Shown: piece by piece, positions 7,915 to 16,903 of the stretch
Numbering within the stretch: the stretch's first letter is position 1
Layout: each line of letters begins with the position of its first letter
Source of the DNA: Haloglomus irregulare
Lineage (GTDB): Archaea > Halobacteriota > Halobacteria > Halobacteriales > Haloarculaceae
Length of the DNA stretch: 64,000 nt
Direction of reading: 5' to 3'
Assembly (NCBI RefSeq): GCF_007421925.1
Contig: NZ_QMDX01000001.1
Location: forward strand, 580,629 to 644,628
Notes under the pieces: model-generated
Told to the model about the DNA's origin: nothing
Database searches by the model: none
What the model saw: only the letters and a program-made list of their open reading frames with translations
Program-made: the position numbers and the translations under genes

Positions 7915-8193
7915 ACCGCTTATTCGCCTGCTGATCGCCTACGTCGCCTCACAGGGTCCCATCCCGGTCGATATCTGGTTCCTCGGGACCCGCACCCGAT
8001 CGGGATCCGGTTCGCGTTCGCGGTCTCCGGCATCATCGCGGCCACCGTCGCCACCGGCTGGTTCGAACTCGGAACGTGGCGTGGGACGGACCTCAGCGGC
8101 TCCTCGAATGACACCGACCGATCCGTCGAGGGCGCCACGCAGGGTGAGGGCGGCGACGAGACGGAATCGGGGACCGCTACGAGCGAGGCGTGA
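7915..8193 (+). pseudogene. Decayed 3' end of a MATE exporter gene
   Basis: The DNA is a close copy of the last 280 bases of the MATE gene at 19,103-20,611: IAYVASQGPIPVDIWFLGTRT, then after a one-base deletion near 7,998 the next frame continues FAFAVSGIIAATVATGWFEL and an acidic tail ending in TSEA-stop, just as the intact gene ends. Nothing upstream encodes the other eleven helices. It is a fragment left by duplication or rearrangement, on the opposite strand to the intact gene. Confidence 0.8.
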
Positions 8194-8319
8194 CCGTCAC
8201 CCCGACCGGTCGAGCGTCGGCGGTCGGGGGGAGGCCGAATCCACGATAGGCGAGACGAGTGTCTCGGGGCGCGACACAGAGCGGGTTCGTTTTAGTGATT
8301 GCCGACTGACAGACACCCT

Positions 8320-8493
8320 GTGACCTCCATCCTTCAGAACCCGGTTGTACACTACGGCGTTCCGCTGTTCAACGCCGCTATCGTTGCGGCTATCGCACTC
8401 ACACTGCTGGACGGGACCGTCCGGTTGGTCGCACTTGGAATCGCCGCACTTGAAGTGGTCGTCGCGCCACAGATCCTCAAACGCGCGGGATAA
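8320..8493 (+). CDS. Small two-helix membrane protein, 57 aa
   Basis: GTG start at 8320 (TSILQNPVVHYGVPLFNAAI). Two hydrophobic segments, about residues 12-28 and 33-52, are separated by a short Asp-Gly turn, and the protein ends in Lys-Arg-Ala-Gly. It is typical of small haloarchaeal inner-membrane proteins with no known role. A TTTAGTGATT stretch 20 bases upstream could be the promoter element, giving a leaderless or nearly leaderless transcript. It lies between the MATE fragment and a larger membrane protein on the same strand. Confidence 0.55.
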   Translation: MTSILQNPVVHYGVPLFNAAIVAAIALTLLDGTVRLVALGIAALEVVVAPQILKRAG

Positions 8494-8612
8494 TCATGAC
8501 TGCTCACGAGGCCTCGAGACGGCAGCCACGGCTATGGCAGGATGCCAGCAGCACTCGCCAGGGGCACCGTCCGCCAGTCGACACGGCAGCAGCCACGGAC
8601 CGCAGCTGACCA

Positions 8613-9269
8613 GTGCCAGACAACCAGCATGTCGACACACCGGAGGCCGCAACGACTGTCGCCGAGCAGTACCTCCGCCGCGAGCGGCCGGCGAGCGCAC
8701 TCGTCAGCGTCGTCGTGGTCGCTGTGTTCCTCGGAACCTTCCACGCGACATCACTGCTGCCGGCGATAGCGGTCGGAGTTGGTCTGCTCGCCCTCGTACG
8801 TGCCCCCATCATTCGACTCGAAGGCACGGTCCAGCTCCGAACCGAGGAGACCGTGGGCGCCGTCGCCGCCGCCTTCAGTGGGCCGACGCCGCCGGTGCTC
8901 CCGTTCCAGTGGGGAATCGCGGACGAGGTCACCACCGACGGGTCCACGGCAACCTACCAGATATCGTATCTCTTCGGGATGCGTACTGTCGAGATGACGG
9001 TGCGGACGGACACGACGACCCGCGACGATGGGGTGCATGAAGTACGGGTGGCGGTGGCGGCGAACGGTGCCCCCTGGTCGACATATACAGTGACCATCGA
9101 CCGACACGACGACCGGACGATGGTCGAGTACACGTACGAATCAGATCGACGGATCGGCCTGCGACGCCTCCCACAACGGCGTATCGCCAAACGGTATCGT
9201 GACAGCGCCCTCCGAGCACAGGGATACACAGTTCTGGACCGGACGGAAGAACATGGGATTCGCAGCTGA
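8613..9269 (+). CDS. Membrane-anchored hypothetical protein, 218 aa
   Basis: GTG start at 8613 (PDNQHVDTPEAATTVAEQYL). One or two N-terminal transmembrane helices (ALVSVVVVAVFLGTFHA, then LPAIAVGVGLLALVRA) are followed by a soluble domain of about 150 residues built of beta-strand segments (YQISYLFGMRTVEMTVRTDT, EVRVAVAANGAPWSTYTVTI). This alternation suggests a beta-barrel or lipid-binding fold such as the polyketide-cyclase type, but I see no defining motif. The C-terminus is Arg-rich, then acidic. Function unknown. Confidence 0.7.
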   Translation: MPDNQHVDTPEAATTVAEQYLRRERPASALVSVVVVAVFLGTFHATSLLPAIAVGVGLLALVRAPIIRLEGTVQLRTEETVGAVAAAFSGPTPPVLPFQWGIADEVTTDGSTATYQISYLFGMRTVEMTVRTDTTTRDDGVHEVRVAVAANGAPWSTYTVTIDRHDDRTMVEYTYESDRRIGLRRLPQRRIAKRYRDSALRAQGYTVLDRTEEHGIRS

Positions 9270-9363
9270 ACGGAGCCACACTGTCGACGCCATCGTGAAT
9301 CCCCCGGCCCGATTCGTGATAGGACTCCGGGAGGCGCTTCTCGGTGGCGTGTTCGCTATACAG

Positions 9364-9405
9364 GGGAGCCGCGCCGTTTACGCCGCGGAGGATGTCACAC
9401 CCCTG
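9364..9405 (-). repeat. Solo IS200/IS605-type right-end hairpin
   Basis: The minus strand reads GTGACATCCTCCGCGGCGTA then AACGGCGCGGCTCCCC. This matches the right end of the complete IS605-type element near 55,340-55,378, hairpin included, apart from a few loop and arm changes. No transposase is attached. The TGA of the gene at 9,395 lies inside it. Confidence 0.7.
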
Positions 9406-9793
9406 CGCCACGCTGACGATACTGATACCCACCGAACCCCAACAGTGGGAAGAAGACGATGCCGATGAACGCGAGTCCAAGCCCGAACCCGATTCCCCGG
9501 CCGAAGGACCGCGCCACCCCGGCATGAATCTTGTACACCGCGTAGATGTTGACCACCGGGACGAGCAGCAGAACCAGCCACCACCACGCGTTCTCCCCGA
9601 TCTGAAGCATCACGTAGAGATTGTAGACCGGGATGATCGCCTTCCATCCTGCGTGGTCGGCTTTCTCGAATACCGCCCACGCCCCAGCGATCTGTATCAC
9701 CGTGAGCAGTAACGAGACCAGGAGGAGGAGGAGTGCACTTCCCTCGACGGTGGCGTTCTGAAGCGGGACGGCTAGTATCTGAAGGGGAAGCAT
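9395..9793 (-). CDS. DUF5684-like membrane protein, 132 aa
   Basis: Start at ATG 9793; a GTG two codons earlier is possible. After a short N-terminus it has a helix (GSALLLLLVSLLLTVIQIAG), the signature AVFEKADHAGWKAIIPVYNL, then two further helices. The motif 'K A x x x G W K A I I P x Y N' is shared by signal-peptidase-like and DUF5684 small membrane proteins of archaea and actinobacteria. The last residues (RQRGAGV) and the stop come from the solo IS hairpin, so the original C-terminus was replaced. Function unknown. Confidence 0.75.
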   Translation of the reverse strand: MLPLQILAVPLQNATVEGSALLLLLVSLLLTVIQIAGAWAVFEKADHAGWKAIIPVYNLYVMLQIGENAWWWLVLLLVPVVNIYAVYKIHAGVARSFGRGIGFGLGLAFIGIVFFPLLGFGGYQYRQRGAGV

Positions 9794-9999
9794 GTCCACG
9801 ATTTAGCGCCGGTGTCGGATAAAATGCCCAGCGTGTGTCTCAGGCTCTGCAACAGGGTCCTACGTTGCCCGGACGAGTTGCCGTCGGTGCTGAAGCGTGG
9901 ACACAGGTACGCCCTCACGTAGCGTCTGAACAGGGCCCAGGGCAGGGACTCACCACCATCCTCGATAGCGGGACCGTTCCACCCGGATTGGGGGGCCAT

Positions 10000-10494
10000 T
10001 CAGAGTCCACGCTCTGCAAACGCCGCCCGTGCCCGTTCGTATGTTGTCTCACCACCGTCCGTGTAGAGCGACGGGAGGTTCACGCGACGTCGATAGGTCT
10101 TTGCTTCGTCGGTATAGGTGATGACGAGTCGAGGGCGGGTCAGTCCCCTCGTGCCAGCTGTTGCAGAGACGTTCTCGATCGTGTCGAGTCGGATCCGGTC
10201 GGGTGATCGGAATCCACGTGCGCGATCCGCCAGCTTGAGCACAGCTAGCAACCCAGCGACGACAGCCAGAGACAGGACATCGCCACCACGAATCGCGCTG
10301 ACAACCCACCAGCATCCGATCGGGAACGCCAGGACGTACCCGATGAAGATTCCGCTGTGCCACCAGTTCCCGTTCTGCCAGTAGTCCCGGTACAGCGACT
10401 GAACGTACCCGGAGAACGACGCCTCAAACTGCACCGCATCCTCGGTGAACCGCGCTGTGCCACGCTTCGTCCGAACGGATTCGATGGAGGGCAT
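10000..10494 (-). CDS. Two-helix membrane protein with PH-like domain, 164 aa
   Basis: ATG at 10494. The N-terminal 40 residues include a beta-type segment (GTARFTEDAVQFEASFSG), then two helices (SGIFIGYVLAFPIGCWWVVSA and LSLAVVAGLLAVLKLA), then a beta-rich part (IRLDTIENVSATAGTRGLTR, RLVITYTDEAKTYRRRVNLP). The pattern of a short PH-like strand set beside two helices is common in haloarchaeal proteins of unknown role. It is followed 15 bases before its start codon by the stop of the zinc-ribbon gene, so the two may be co-transcribed. Confidence 0.7.
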   Translation of the reverse strand: MPSIESVRTKRGTARFTEDAVQFEASFSGYVQSLYRDYWQNGNWWHSGIFIGYVLAFPIGCWWVVSAIRGGDVLSLAVVAGLLAVLKLADRARGFRSPDRIRLDTIENVSATAGTRGLTRPRLVITYTDEAKTYRRRVNLPSLYTDGGETTYERARAAFAERGL

Positions 10495-10509
10495 ACGACG
10501 CTCTCTCGA

Positions 10510-10713
10510 CTACTCAGGGAGGTCAGCGTAGAGTCGGGTCATCCCACATTCCGGACAGAGGAACGCAGCTAGCGCGGTGTGATGCCCGACACCGAGGCGG
10601 TCGAGAATACCGCCGTCTCGTTCGGTCTCGACATAGAGGTCTCCGACCCCTTCAGCAGTCACCGTCGTCGGTTCCATCTGGACAGCACAATCCGGACACT
10701 GATGATCGCTCAT
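10510..10713 (-). CDS. Small zinc-ribbon protein, 67 aa
   Basis: ATG at 10713. Two Cys pairs, CPDC near the N-terminus and CPEC near the C-terminus, flank a 40-residue beta segment and would bind one zinc. No other domain. Small zinc-ribbon proteins are abundant in haloarchaea, and some regulate transcription or growth mode, but this one has no recognisable partner beyond the membrane protein just downstream, 15 bases away on the same strand. Confidence 0.75.
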   Translation of the reverse strand: MSDHQCPDCAVQMEPTTVTAEGVGDLYVETERDGGILDRLGVGHHTALAAFLCPECGMTRLYADLPE

Positions 10714-10927
10714 TCGGCTAACACGCACCTTTGATCGTGTGGGCTAAAAAGGCGAGGGGCAGAGTCTCACGCCAAGACACACCGATACTGGCACGACGCT
10801 ACGCGTCCTGTTCCCCGGCCGGAATCAACCTCTCGGATGGGTTCCGAGGAGTCGTGTGGTGCCCGGGACGCTCCCAACAGGACGGGAGCCTCGCGACCAG
10901 CTCAGGCTGGGCTACGCTGTACGGAAC

Positions 10928-11428
10928 TCAATTAGCGGTCGTTTCGATCTCACCGAGCCCCTGGAGTGTCCCGATGACGATCGGCTCCTCGCCGTCATCG
11001 GCGCCGAGGAAGACCGCGACGCTCGTGTCCTCGGTATCGGACACCGACACGGTCTCCGAAGCCTCACTGACCCCCTCGATCGAGTCGTCAAGGGAGACAG
11101 CCATCTCGTACTCGCCGGTCGTGGTGAACACGTCGTCGTACCGCGCCGCGGCGGACCCGGACTCCGTTCCCGTCTGGTTGGTCTCGGTCTGGTTCTGCGC
11201 CGCCTCCTGTGTGAGCAGATCGAAGGTCTCGTCGAGAACCTGTTCACCAGCCGGGTCGGTGACAGTGACCGTCCCGCTGACACGCTGGTCGGAGTTGTTG
11301 ACGACGTTGACCTGCTTGAATATCGACGAGGCGACGAACTCGGCGAGCCTGGCACAGCCGGCCGTCGCCGCGAGCGCCGTTGTCGCCGTCGCCGTCAGGA
11401 GCCGGCGTCGACTGGTGCTGATATCCAT
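10928..11428 (-). CDS. Tat-exported lipoprotein, 166 aa
   Basis: The N-terminus has twin arginines (STSRRRLLTATATT), a hydrophobic stretch and a lipobox (LAATAGC), so it is exported folded by the Tat route and lipid-anchored at Cys25. The mature part is acidic and beta-rich with a Gln/Asn/Thr/Ser spacer (QNQTETNQTGTESGS) holding several N-glycosylation sequons, and reads as a single Ig-like domain. No enzymatic motif. It stands alone. Likely a cell-surface protein of unknown task. Confidence 0.85.
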   Translation of the reverse strand: MDISTSRRRLLTATATTALAATAGCARLAEFVASSIFKQVNVVNNSDQRVSGTVTVTDPAGEQVLDETFDLLTQEAAQNQTETNQTGTESGSAAARYDDVFTTTGEYEMAVSLDDSIEGVSEASETVSVSDTEDTSVAVFLGADDGEEPIVIGTLQGLGEIETTAN

Positions 11429-12007
11429 ACGCCGTCTTCACTCCACCATCGCAAGTACTCCGTGACCCGTCTCTAACTTGAAAACACGACGCGATCCTTT
11501 ATTACCCGTCATGCGGTCCGGAACGGAGAAACACCATTTCGCAGGAACTGTATTTCGAATTTTCATGGCGGCATTTCTTGTCGAGTCGCATTATTCTCCC
11601 AAAAGTGTCATCTCTATGGATATATCCGGTGATTCTGCCATAGAAACGTGGAGTGATTAATCAGAATACACTTCTAGTAAAATAACAGGCGGACGACTCC
11701 CCGAGACGCGCCGCAATCGTCCCACCCTCACCACCGAGCGGAAGTAACTGCTCGACGCTAACATCACCGAGTGGCGAACTGCACACAAGGTCAGCAGATC
11801 GGATGGCGGAACGGGTGAGACGCGGAACACCTCCCCTGAAGACCTCGCCTCCGACGAGGTGCGGACGGAGGCGCGTCTCGGGAGTCAACACCAGTCCAGG
11901 GAGTATCGGTCGCGACGCCTCCATGGCGGTGGTTTCACGCTCAGACAATCGTCCCTGTGATTGTATCCCTCGGCGTGCCAGTATTCGACGTGATAGGTGG
12001 TTCGCAG
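11429..12007. other. Intergenic stretch with unresolved short frames
   Basis: From 11,480 to 11,690 the DNA is markedly AT-rich (GGATATATCCGGTG around 11,620, TAGTAAAATAACAGG around 11,675) and may hold promoters. A minus-strand frame of about 88 codons at 11,661-11,924 is open, but its composition is not convincing. No repeat or RNA gene recognised. Confidence 0.3.
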
Positions 12008-12490
12008 GTGGCTGACCGGGGGGTGTCGCCGACGGTTGGCGTCACGCTCATGGTCGCCATCGTGGTCGTACTCGCCGCGGTCATCGCCATGATGGCCCTG
12101 GGATTCCAGGACAGACTGCAGGATCCCTCGCCACAGGGCGGGTTCACCACCGAAGTGAATCACGACGGCGATGGTAACGCCGGCAAGCCGTACTTCGAGT
12201 TAACCTACGAGGCCGGTCCCACTGCGGACCCGAGCCGCATCATCATCAAGGACAGCAGCGGCAACAGCGTGACCTGGAAGGACGTGTGGACGACTAGCGG
12301 CGACGTGCGTGCCAGCGAGTACATCCACATCGACGGCTTCGGCAGCGACGGAGCGCTGAACCACGTCTGCAACGAGGGGCAGACCTTCTACATCATCCAC
12401 CAGAACGAAGCGGGTGAAACCATCGTCACGATCGAGTACGAGATACCTGTCACCCCCGACCCCTCGAACGCACCATCGGGCTGGTGTTGA
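12008..12490 (+). CDS. Type IV pilin, 160 aa
   Basis: The GTG at 12008 gives ADRGVSPTVGVTLMVAIVVV, the archaeal prepilin signature: charged residues, Arg-Gly-Val-Ser-Pro at the prepilin peptidase site and a long hydrophobic helix that forms the pilus core. An ATG 51 bases upstream is possible, but the short leader is usual for this family. The exposed part is acidic and beta-rich with a dibasic-poor surface and two Cys, one near residue 120 and the last residue. Expected to be cleaved by PibD and assembled at the cell surface for adhesion. No assembly genes are nearby, as is common for scattered haloarchaeal pilins. Confidence 0.85.
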   Translation: MADRGVSPTVGVTLMVAIVVVLAAVIAMMALGFQDRLQDPSPQGGFTTEVNHDGDGNAGKPYFELTYEAGPTADPSRIIIKDSSGNSVTWKDVWTTSGDVRASEYIHIDGFGSDGALNHVCNEGQTFYIIHQNEAGETIVTIEYEIPVTPDPSNAPSGWC

Positions 12491-12719
12491 AGCCGCTGGA
12501 CCGGGCGAGGCGTCCCCGACGGCCTGCGTTACGGACTCCCTGTGGGTATCAGTGGGCTTGTGATCCGTGTCGGATCCCGGACTCACGCCTCGGAGCCCGT
12601 ATCTCGAACCGCCTTGCCCGGGCAGCTCCGACTCGGGTTGTGGATGTGGGTCCCGTCGCGTCCATCTCTTTCGACCAACAAACGGGCCGTGATGCCCGCG
12701 ATGCGATCGAGAGGGCGAT

Positions 12720-14108
12720 CTAGATCCGTCTGAGCGCCGCCCAGAGCATGAGCCCGACCGGCAGCAGGAACATCGGTCCAACGCCGATGGCGAGCCCGAT
12801 CAGTTGTGCGGTGTCGACCCTCGGGCTGAAGGCGAGACCAACGGGAACAGCCAGAAAAAAGAGGGCGAGCAGCACGGCGGCGGCGATGACGGTAGGATCA
12901 CGGTCCGGGCGAACGGGGTCCGCCACGGGGAGTTCGAGTGTCTCGATCGTGGCGTCGAGATCAGTAACCGGGCCGAGCTGTGTGTCACGGTCGTCGGGGT
13001 CAGCCCCGGACACGTCGAGCGTGCCGGTGTCGAGCAGTCGATCCGGAATCGCGTTGCGGATCGAGAACGCCGCCGAGTCCACCGGGGCGGTCCACTGGAC
13101 AGCCCCGAGTGCCGTATCGTAGGCCACGAGCTGCTCCTCGTACCGGCGGTACTCGATCGTCCCGTATCGCAAGTAGTAGCTCCCGATACGCGCGCCGGCA
13201 ACGACGAGGACGAACGCCAGACAGAACACGAGCCAGACCGGTCCACCGGTGAGTGCGGCGAACGCCAGCCCGACCAGGATAGCGAACGTGGACCGGTGAG
13301 CGAACCCGAACGCGACCATCGGGAGGCTGCCGAGCAGGACGGGGGCCGCGTCGACGGATACCCGTCCACGGACGGGTCCGTCCGGGGTGTCGATATCCGG
13401 CCGTGGCTCGGCGTGCCTTCCGTCGAACGCCCCGTCGAGGACGGACGGCACCGGGAGGTCCGTGTGATCAGTGACGATCCGATAGAGCGAGGTCGCGGTC
13501 TTCACGAGGACGATGCCGGCGAGGAGGACCACCCCACCGGAGCGATCGCCGGCGCTGGCGAGCAGGCCCACGGTGAGCGTCACGAAGCCGAGCTGTAGGG
13601 GTTCACGCAGGATTTCCTGGGCGGACACGTCGACGTATCCCCGCCTGGCGAGGTAGTCGGACAGGAACTCATGCAGCTGTGTGATCACCAGTCCGACACC
13701 GCCAACGAACAGGGACAGCGACGGACGGATCGCCGGCTCGGCCGTCAGCCAGTAGAGGGCGCTCGCCGGGAGGACGGCGACGGTCCAGAACCCGAGTATC
13801 GACGCCGCGAACGGAACGTTCCGTGGATAAACCGCGGGCAGCCGGGAGACGGGACGCCAGCCACCACGCTTCTCCCGAAGCTCGTGGAGCGGCTCGATAG
13901 CGGGGAGCCCGGGCGAGCCACGTTCGGCGAACAGCGCCTTCGCTGCAGCCAGCAACACCGTCACCAGTCCTTCGATCCAGTAGAGCAGCAGCAGGGAGTA
14001 GACGTTCCACCCGAGTGCCAGGACGCCGACCAGCGGCACGAGGTTGGCGACGGCCGCGACCCTACCGACGCGATGTTGCTGCCACTCCGTCGGCGGCTGG
14101 ACGCGCAT
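12720..14108 (-). CDS. Polytopic membrane protein (DUF6498-like), 462 aa
   Basis: Eight or more predicted membrane segments, starting with ANLVPLVGVLALGWNVYSLL followed by LLYWIEGLVTVLLAAAKALF. The 'W x x x S L L L L Y W x E' pattern is what I associate with DUF6498 proteins. A central soluble loop (about residues 225-250) is acidic, and a second one (about 330-410) is beta-rich and includes the acidic repeat DDRDTQLGPVTDLDATIETL. ATG at 14108. No catalytic motif visible. It is monocistronic, converging on the pilin. Confidence 0.75.
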   Translation of the reverse strand: MRVQPPTEWQQHRVGRVAAVANLVPLVGVLALGWNVYSLLLLYWIEGLVTVLLAAAKALFAERGSPGLPAIEPLHELREKRGGWRPVSRLPAVYPRNVPFAASILGFWTVAVLPASALYWLTAEPAIRPSLSLFVGGVGLVITQLHEFLSDYLARRGYVDVSAQEILREPLQLGFVTLTVGLLASAGDRSGGVVLLAGIVLVKTATSLYRIVTDHTDLPVPSVLDGAFDGRHAEPRPDIDTPDGPVRGRVSVDAAPVLLGSLPMVAFGFAHRSTFAILVGLAFAALTGGPVWLVFCLAFVLVVAGARIGSYYLRYGTIEYRRYEEQLVAYDTALGAVQWTAPVDSAAFSIRNAIPDRLLDTGTLDVSGADPDDRDTQLGPVTDLDATIETLELPVADPVRPDRDPTVIAAAVLLALFFLAVPVGLAFSPRVDTAQLIGLAIGVGPMFLLPVGLMLWAALRRI

Positions 14109-14537
14109 CGATCAGTCGAGTCGTGGACGCGAGCTCCTGCAGCGTTTCATGCCGGCGTGGACGACCGCCCTGCGCTCATCGGCGCCCCCGGGCGAGTTCG
14201 GGGGCGGTGGTCGCCGGCACGGCGATATTCGAGGTCGTAGACGGCACGTTCGCACCCGTCGGACTGGATCGCCTGCGCGCAGCGAGGACCACGAGCGCGC
14301 CGGCGGCGAGGCCCGACGACGGGCGCAACGTATTCCGGGCTCGTCAACTCCGACCGGGACCTATCGGAGGGCACGTGCGGTGGCACCGTCGTGGAGTATC
14401 GGGGCTGTCCCCAAGAATACTGCTGTCGGAGCTCTCCCACGGCGATGGTCGTAGAGTAGGCTTTTCGAACTCCATCGACACACCGACGAGGACCGGCTCG
14501 TCGGTGACCCTTCGCGGCCCCTGCTGTGACATCGTCC
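14109..14537. other. Probable remains of a membrane-protein gene
   Basis: On the minus strand between about 14,370 and 14,150, pieces in two frames read SPEYVAPVVG, then GLAAGALVVLAARR, then AIQSDGCERAVYDLEYRRAG. This looks like a one-helix protein broken by frameshifts. No start codon or full frame remains. Confidence 0.25.
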
Positions 14538-14933
14538 TCACCCCGCGCTGCGGACACGAGCGAGAACGCTGTCGAGCGGACCACCGTACACCAGTCTGCT
14601 CCCGGCCCAGGAGGTCACGACCCACGTGCTGAGGCCGATACCGGCGGCGACGGTATCCGGCAGCATGCCGGCCGTCGCACCCCACAGGAGACTCCCGCCG
14701 ACGCAGCCCACGACGAAGACGGCGGCGAACGTGAGGTGGTGTGGGAGACGGTTCGTTTCGTGTGCGTGACCGAGACTCACCACGCCGACCCCGAGGAGGA
14801 GCCACACCGCGACGAGCGCGAACGCCGTCGTTCGTCCCCGACCGTCGGCAACGAGGCCACCGACGAGAAGCACGGCGCCCGTGGCGATAGCGAGGCTGCG
14901 GCCGGCCGTCCGGAGCCATCCGAGTCGGGCCAT
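14538..14933 (-). CDS. Four-helix membrane protein, 131 aa
   Basis: ATG at 14933 (MARLGWLRTAGRSLAIATGA). Four hydrophobic segments are spaced about 30 residues apart with a His-containing loop (LGHAHETNRLPHHLTF) between the second and third. Charges follow the positive-inside rule at the N-terminus. Composition and helix spacing suggest a small integral membrane protein; no family motif is recognised. Confidence 0.65.
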   Translation of the reverse strand: MARLGWLRTAGRSLAIATGAVLLVGGLVADGRGRTTAFALVAVWLLLGVGVVSLGHAHETNRLPHHLTFAAVFVVGCVGGSLLWGATAGMLPDTVAAGIGLSTWVVTSWAGSRLVYGGPLDSVLARVRSAG

Positions 14934-15142
14934 CAACTGAACCCCGGGTGTCGCCACGGAATTCCATTGTGGTTTGTCACGCTGAGGTCCCCACGACCCC
15001 GCGGCGTGACTCCGACCCGTCGGCGTGAGCACGCGGGGGCGATCACGCTGGGAGCCCGGTGACAGCAGCGGATCTCGACCGAACCGTGCGATGGCGACCC
15101 GCGCCGCACAGGGTTTATGTCGAATCGCACGAAGCCCGGAAC

Positions 15143-15511
15143 ATGCCCTCCATCCGCGACGTTCGACCCCGACTCCTCACGCCGGAGAACGCGGGTCTTA
15201 CAGTCGCCGTCGCCCTCTCGATCGTCGGCGCGTACGTAATACAACTTCGCGTCAGTGCGGGTGTCGCCGCGTTCCTGGGACTGGTTATCCTCGGCGTCTC
15301 GACGCCGACGACGCTCACGTCACACGACCTGTTGGGGACACGGTTCACCGCCGCGGTCGTCCGCACGGGCGCCGCGTGTACCGCTACGTTCGTCATCTAC
15401 GTCGGGGCATTAATGTTTGTCTCTGGATGGGATGGGGGGTTCCTCGGTGCTGCAGTGGCGTTCGCCCTGACCGCACTCGGGGTTGAGGCTACCGCTCGTA
15501 CACTCGAGTGA
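15143..15511 (+). CDS. Four-helix membrane protein, 122 aa
   Basis: ATG at 15143 (MPSIRDVRPRLLTPENAGLT). After a basic N-terminus, four helices of about 20 residues fill the chain (LTVAVALSIVGAYVIQLRVS, AAFLGLVILGVST and two more) with short loops. The start of the next gene lies 65 bases downstream on the same strand, so the two may be co-transcribed. No recognisable family. Confidence 0.65.
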   Translation: MPSIRDVRPRLLTPENAGLTVAVALSIVGAYVIQLRVSAGVAAFLGLVILGVSTPTTLTSHDLLGTRFTAAVVRTGAACTATFVIYVGALMFVSGWDGGFLGAAVAFALTALGVEATARTLE

Positions 15512-15575
15512 GGGCTGGAATCGCGAGCGGCAGACAGCACCCACATACTGGTGGACCGCCATACTGGCGACCGAG

Positions 15576-16559
15576 ATGGAACTCCCCGTGGGAATCACGA
15601 CCCTCCACCTCTCACGGAAGGGCGTGTACCTGCTGGTCCTCGCGGTCGCCTTCCTCGGGGCCGGCGGGTACAGCTACGTCCAGCAGGGACAGGCGGTCGG
15701 CGACGCCGTCCCCGTGCAGGCGACGGTCGACAGCGCACAGGTGGAGCGGATGGATAGCCGGCGAAGCATCGACTACGAACCGGAGATCGAGTACACGTAC
15801 GAGTATCAGGGCGAGACGTACACGAGCGAGCAGGTGTTCCCCGGGCCGACCATCCGCACCTACTCGGATCGGTCGAAAGCGGAGTCCGTGGTCCGGTCGT
15901 TTGAGCCGGGGACGACGGTCCGGGCGTACGTCCGCCCGTCCGCTCCGGGCGACGCGTTCCTCATCAGGGAGCGGACCCCGTGGCCGACGCAAGCGCTCGC
16001 CATCGGGAGCGTCCTGCTCGGCCTCGTCGTGCTCGCTGGCCTGGGGGAGAAACGTCCGGGCCGACACGAACTCCGCCCGGAACGCGAGGTGCGGTCGCCG
16101 CCGTCCCGGACGTGGATCGAGCGCAACCACGAGTCGCTCCGCCGACTGTCGAAGTGGGCACTCCTTGTTTGCTTCGTGGCGTTCTGGCTCTCGATGGTCG
16201 GACTGGCGGTCGGCATCCTGAGCCTGAGCGAGGGGTCGGCACAACCGGTCGAGGCCGACCTCCTCGGACCGGTCGGCGTTCCGCTGCTCGCGGCGGCCGG
16301 CTTCTGGCTCGGCATGATTCTCTCGCTGTGTCTGTACGGCGTCCAGTCGTTCAGCCGGTATCGACGGCTCCGGCGGCGGCTCTCCGAGCCGAGGCCGCCG
16401 AGCCCGTTCAGACATCCGAGTCGGCTCGTCTCGATACTCGGGACCGAGAGCGAGGCGCTACCCGAGTACGGACGGCGCGTTCGAGTGACCGGCTGGGCGT
16501 TCCTGATCGCCGCGGCGATGACCGTCGTCCTCGTGCGAGTGCTCTATACGGCAATCTGA
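15576..16559 (+). CDS. DUF3592-type membrane protein, 327 aa
   Basis: ATG at 15576. One N-terminal helix (GVYLLVLAVAFLGAGGYSYV) is followed by a beta-rich extracytoplasmic domain with the DUF3592 features 'Y x P x I x Y x Y x Y x G x x Y x S' (here YEPEIEYTYEYQGETYTSEQ) and 'R x Y V R P S x P' (VRAYVRPSAPGDAF), a second helix, then a further pair of helices, and a final one at the C-terminus. The family is widespread and uncharacterised, thought to be a cell-envelope component. The basic linker after the second helix should face the cytoplasm. Confidence 0.85.
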   Translation: MELPVGITTLHLSRKGVYLLVLAVAFLGAGGYSYVQQGQAVGDAVPVQATVDSAQVERMDSRRSIDYEPEIEYTYEYQGETYTSEQVFPGPTIRTYSDRSKAESVVRSFEPGTTVRAYVRPSAPGDAFLIRERTPWPTQALAIGSVLLGLVVLAGLGEKRPGRHELRPEREVRSPPSRTWIERNHESLRRLSKWALLVCFVAFWLSMVGLAVGILSLSEGSAQPVEADLLGPVGVPLLAAAGFWLGMILSLCLYGVQSFSRYRRLRRRLSEPRPPSPFRHPSRLVSILGTESEALPEYGRRVRVTGWAFLIAAAMTVVLVRVLYTAI

Positions 16560-16605
16560 GCTGTACCGGAGCGACTGCCACCCTGAGACAGGGGGCCCCG
16601 TCCGA

Positions 16606-16630
16606 GATGTCACGTAGCCAGCGTGACATC
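16606..16630. repeat. Inverted repeat in a 344-bp gap
   Basis: GATGTCACG and CGTGACATC form nine-base arms around a seven-base loop. It begins 46 bases after the stop of the DUF3592 gene, so it may act as a terminator hairpin, although no T-run follows. The sequence GTGACATCCT also resembles the outer end of the local IS605 right ends. The rest of the gap to 16,903 shows only an AT-rich promoter-like run (ATACTACATC near 16,809) and an A-rich run near 16,855. Confidence 0.4.
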
Positions 16631-16903
16631 CTGTCCTGCAATAACCCCGCTCGGCCAGTACAACACCCGGGCTATCGGGCCACAGAAGAGCGACACCGAA
16701 TGAGGAGGCTGACCGACTCGCGCCGTCCACTCGGCAGCGCTGTGTCGACCTACTCACCAGTTGTCAGTAGTGGCCTGACCGAGAAAGCGGGTTGTACCAC
16801 ACGCTATCATACTACATCTTCTCGCCTTCGTCCAGAAAATGGCCGTCAGGCAAAAAAGTCGAATCCACAACGATGTTATTGTGTAGCATTGCCAATACAG
16901 GGT

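Noticed and set aside
11661-11948. Minus-strand frame of 95 codons
   Set aside because: No recognisable motif, mixed composition and no partner; not enough to call a gene.
12804-13598. Long open frame of 264 codons on the plus strand
   Set aside because: It is antisense to the polytopic membrane protein at 12,720-14,108; it reads as low-complexity Arg/Glu/Asp text, the usual shadow of a GC-rich gene.
15980-16903. Upstream extension of the CBS protein to 484 residues
   Set aside because: The extension is an out-of-frame shadow of the DUF3592 gene followed by non-coding DNA; the CBS family starts at the methionine at 16,904.
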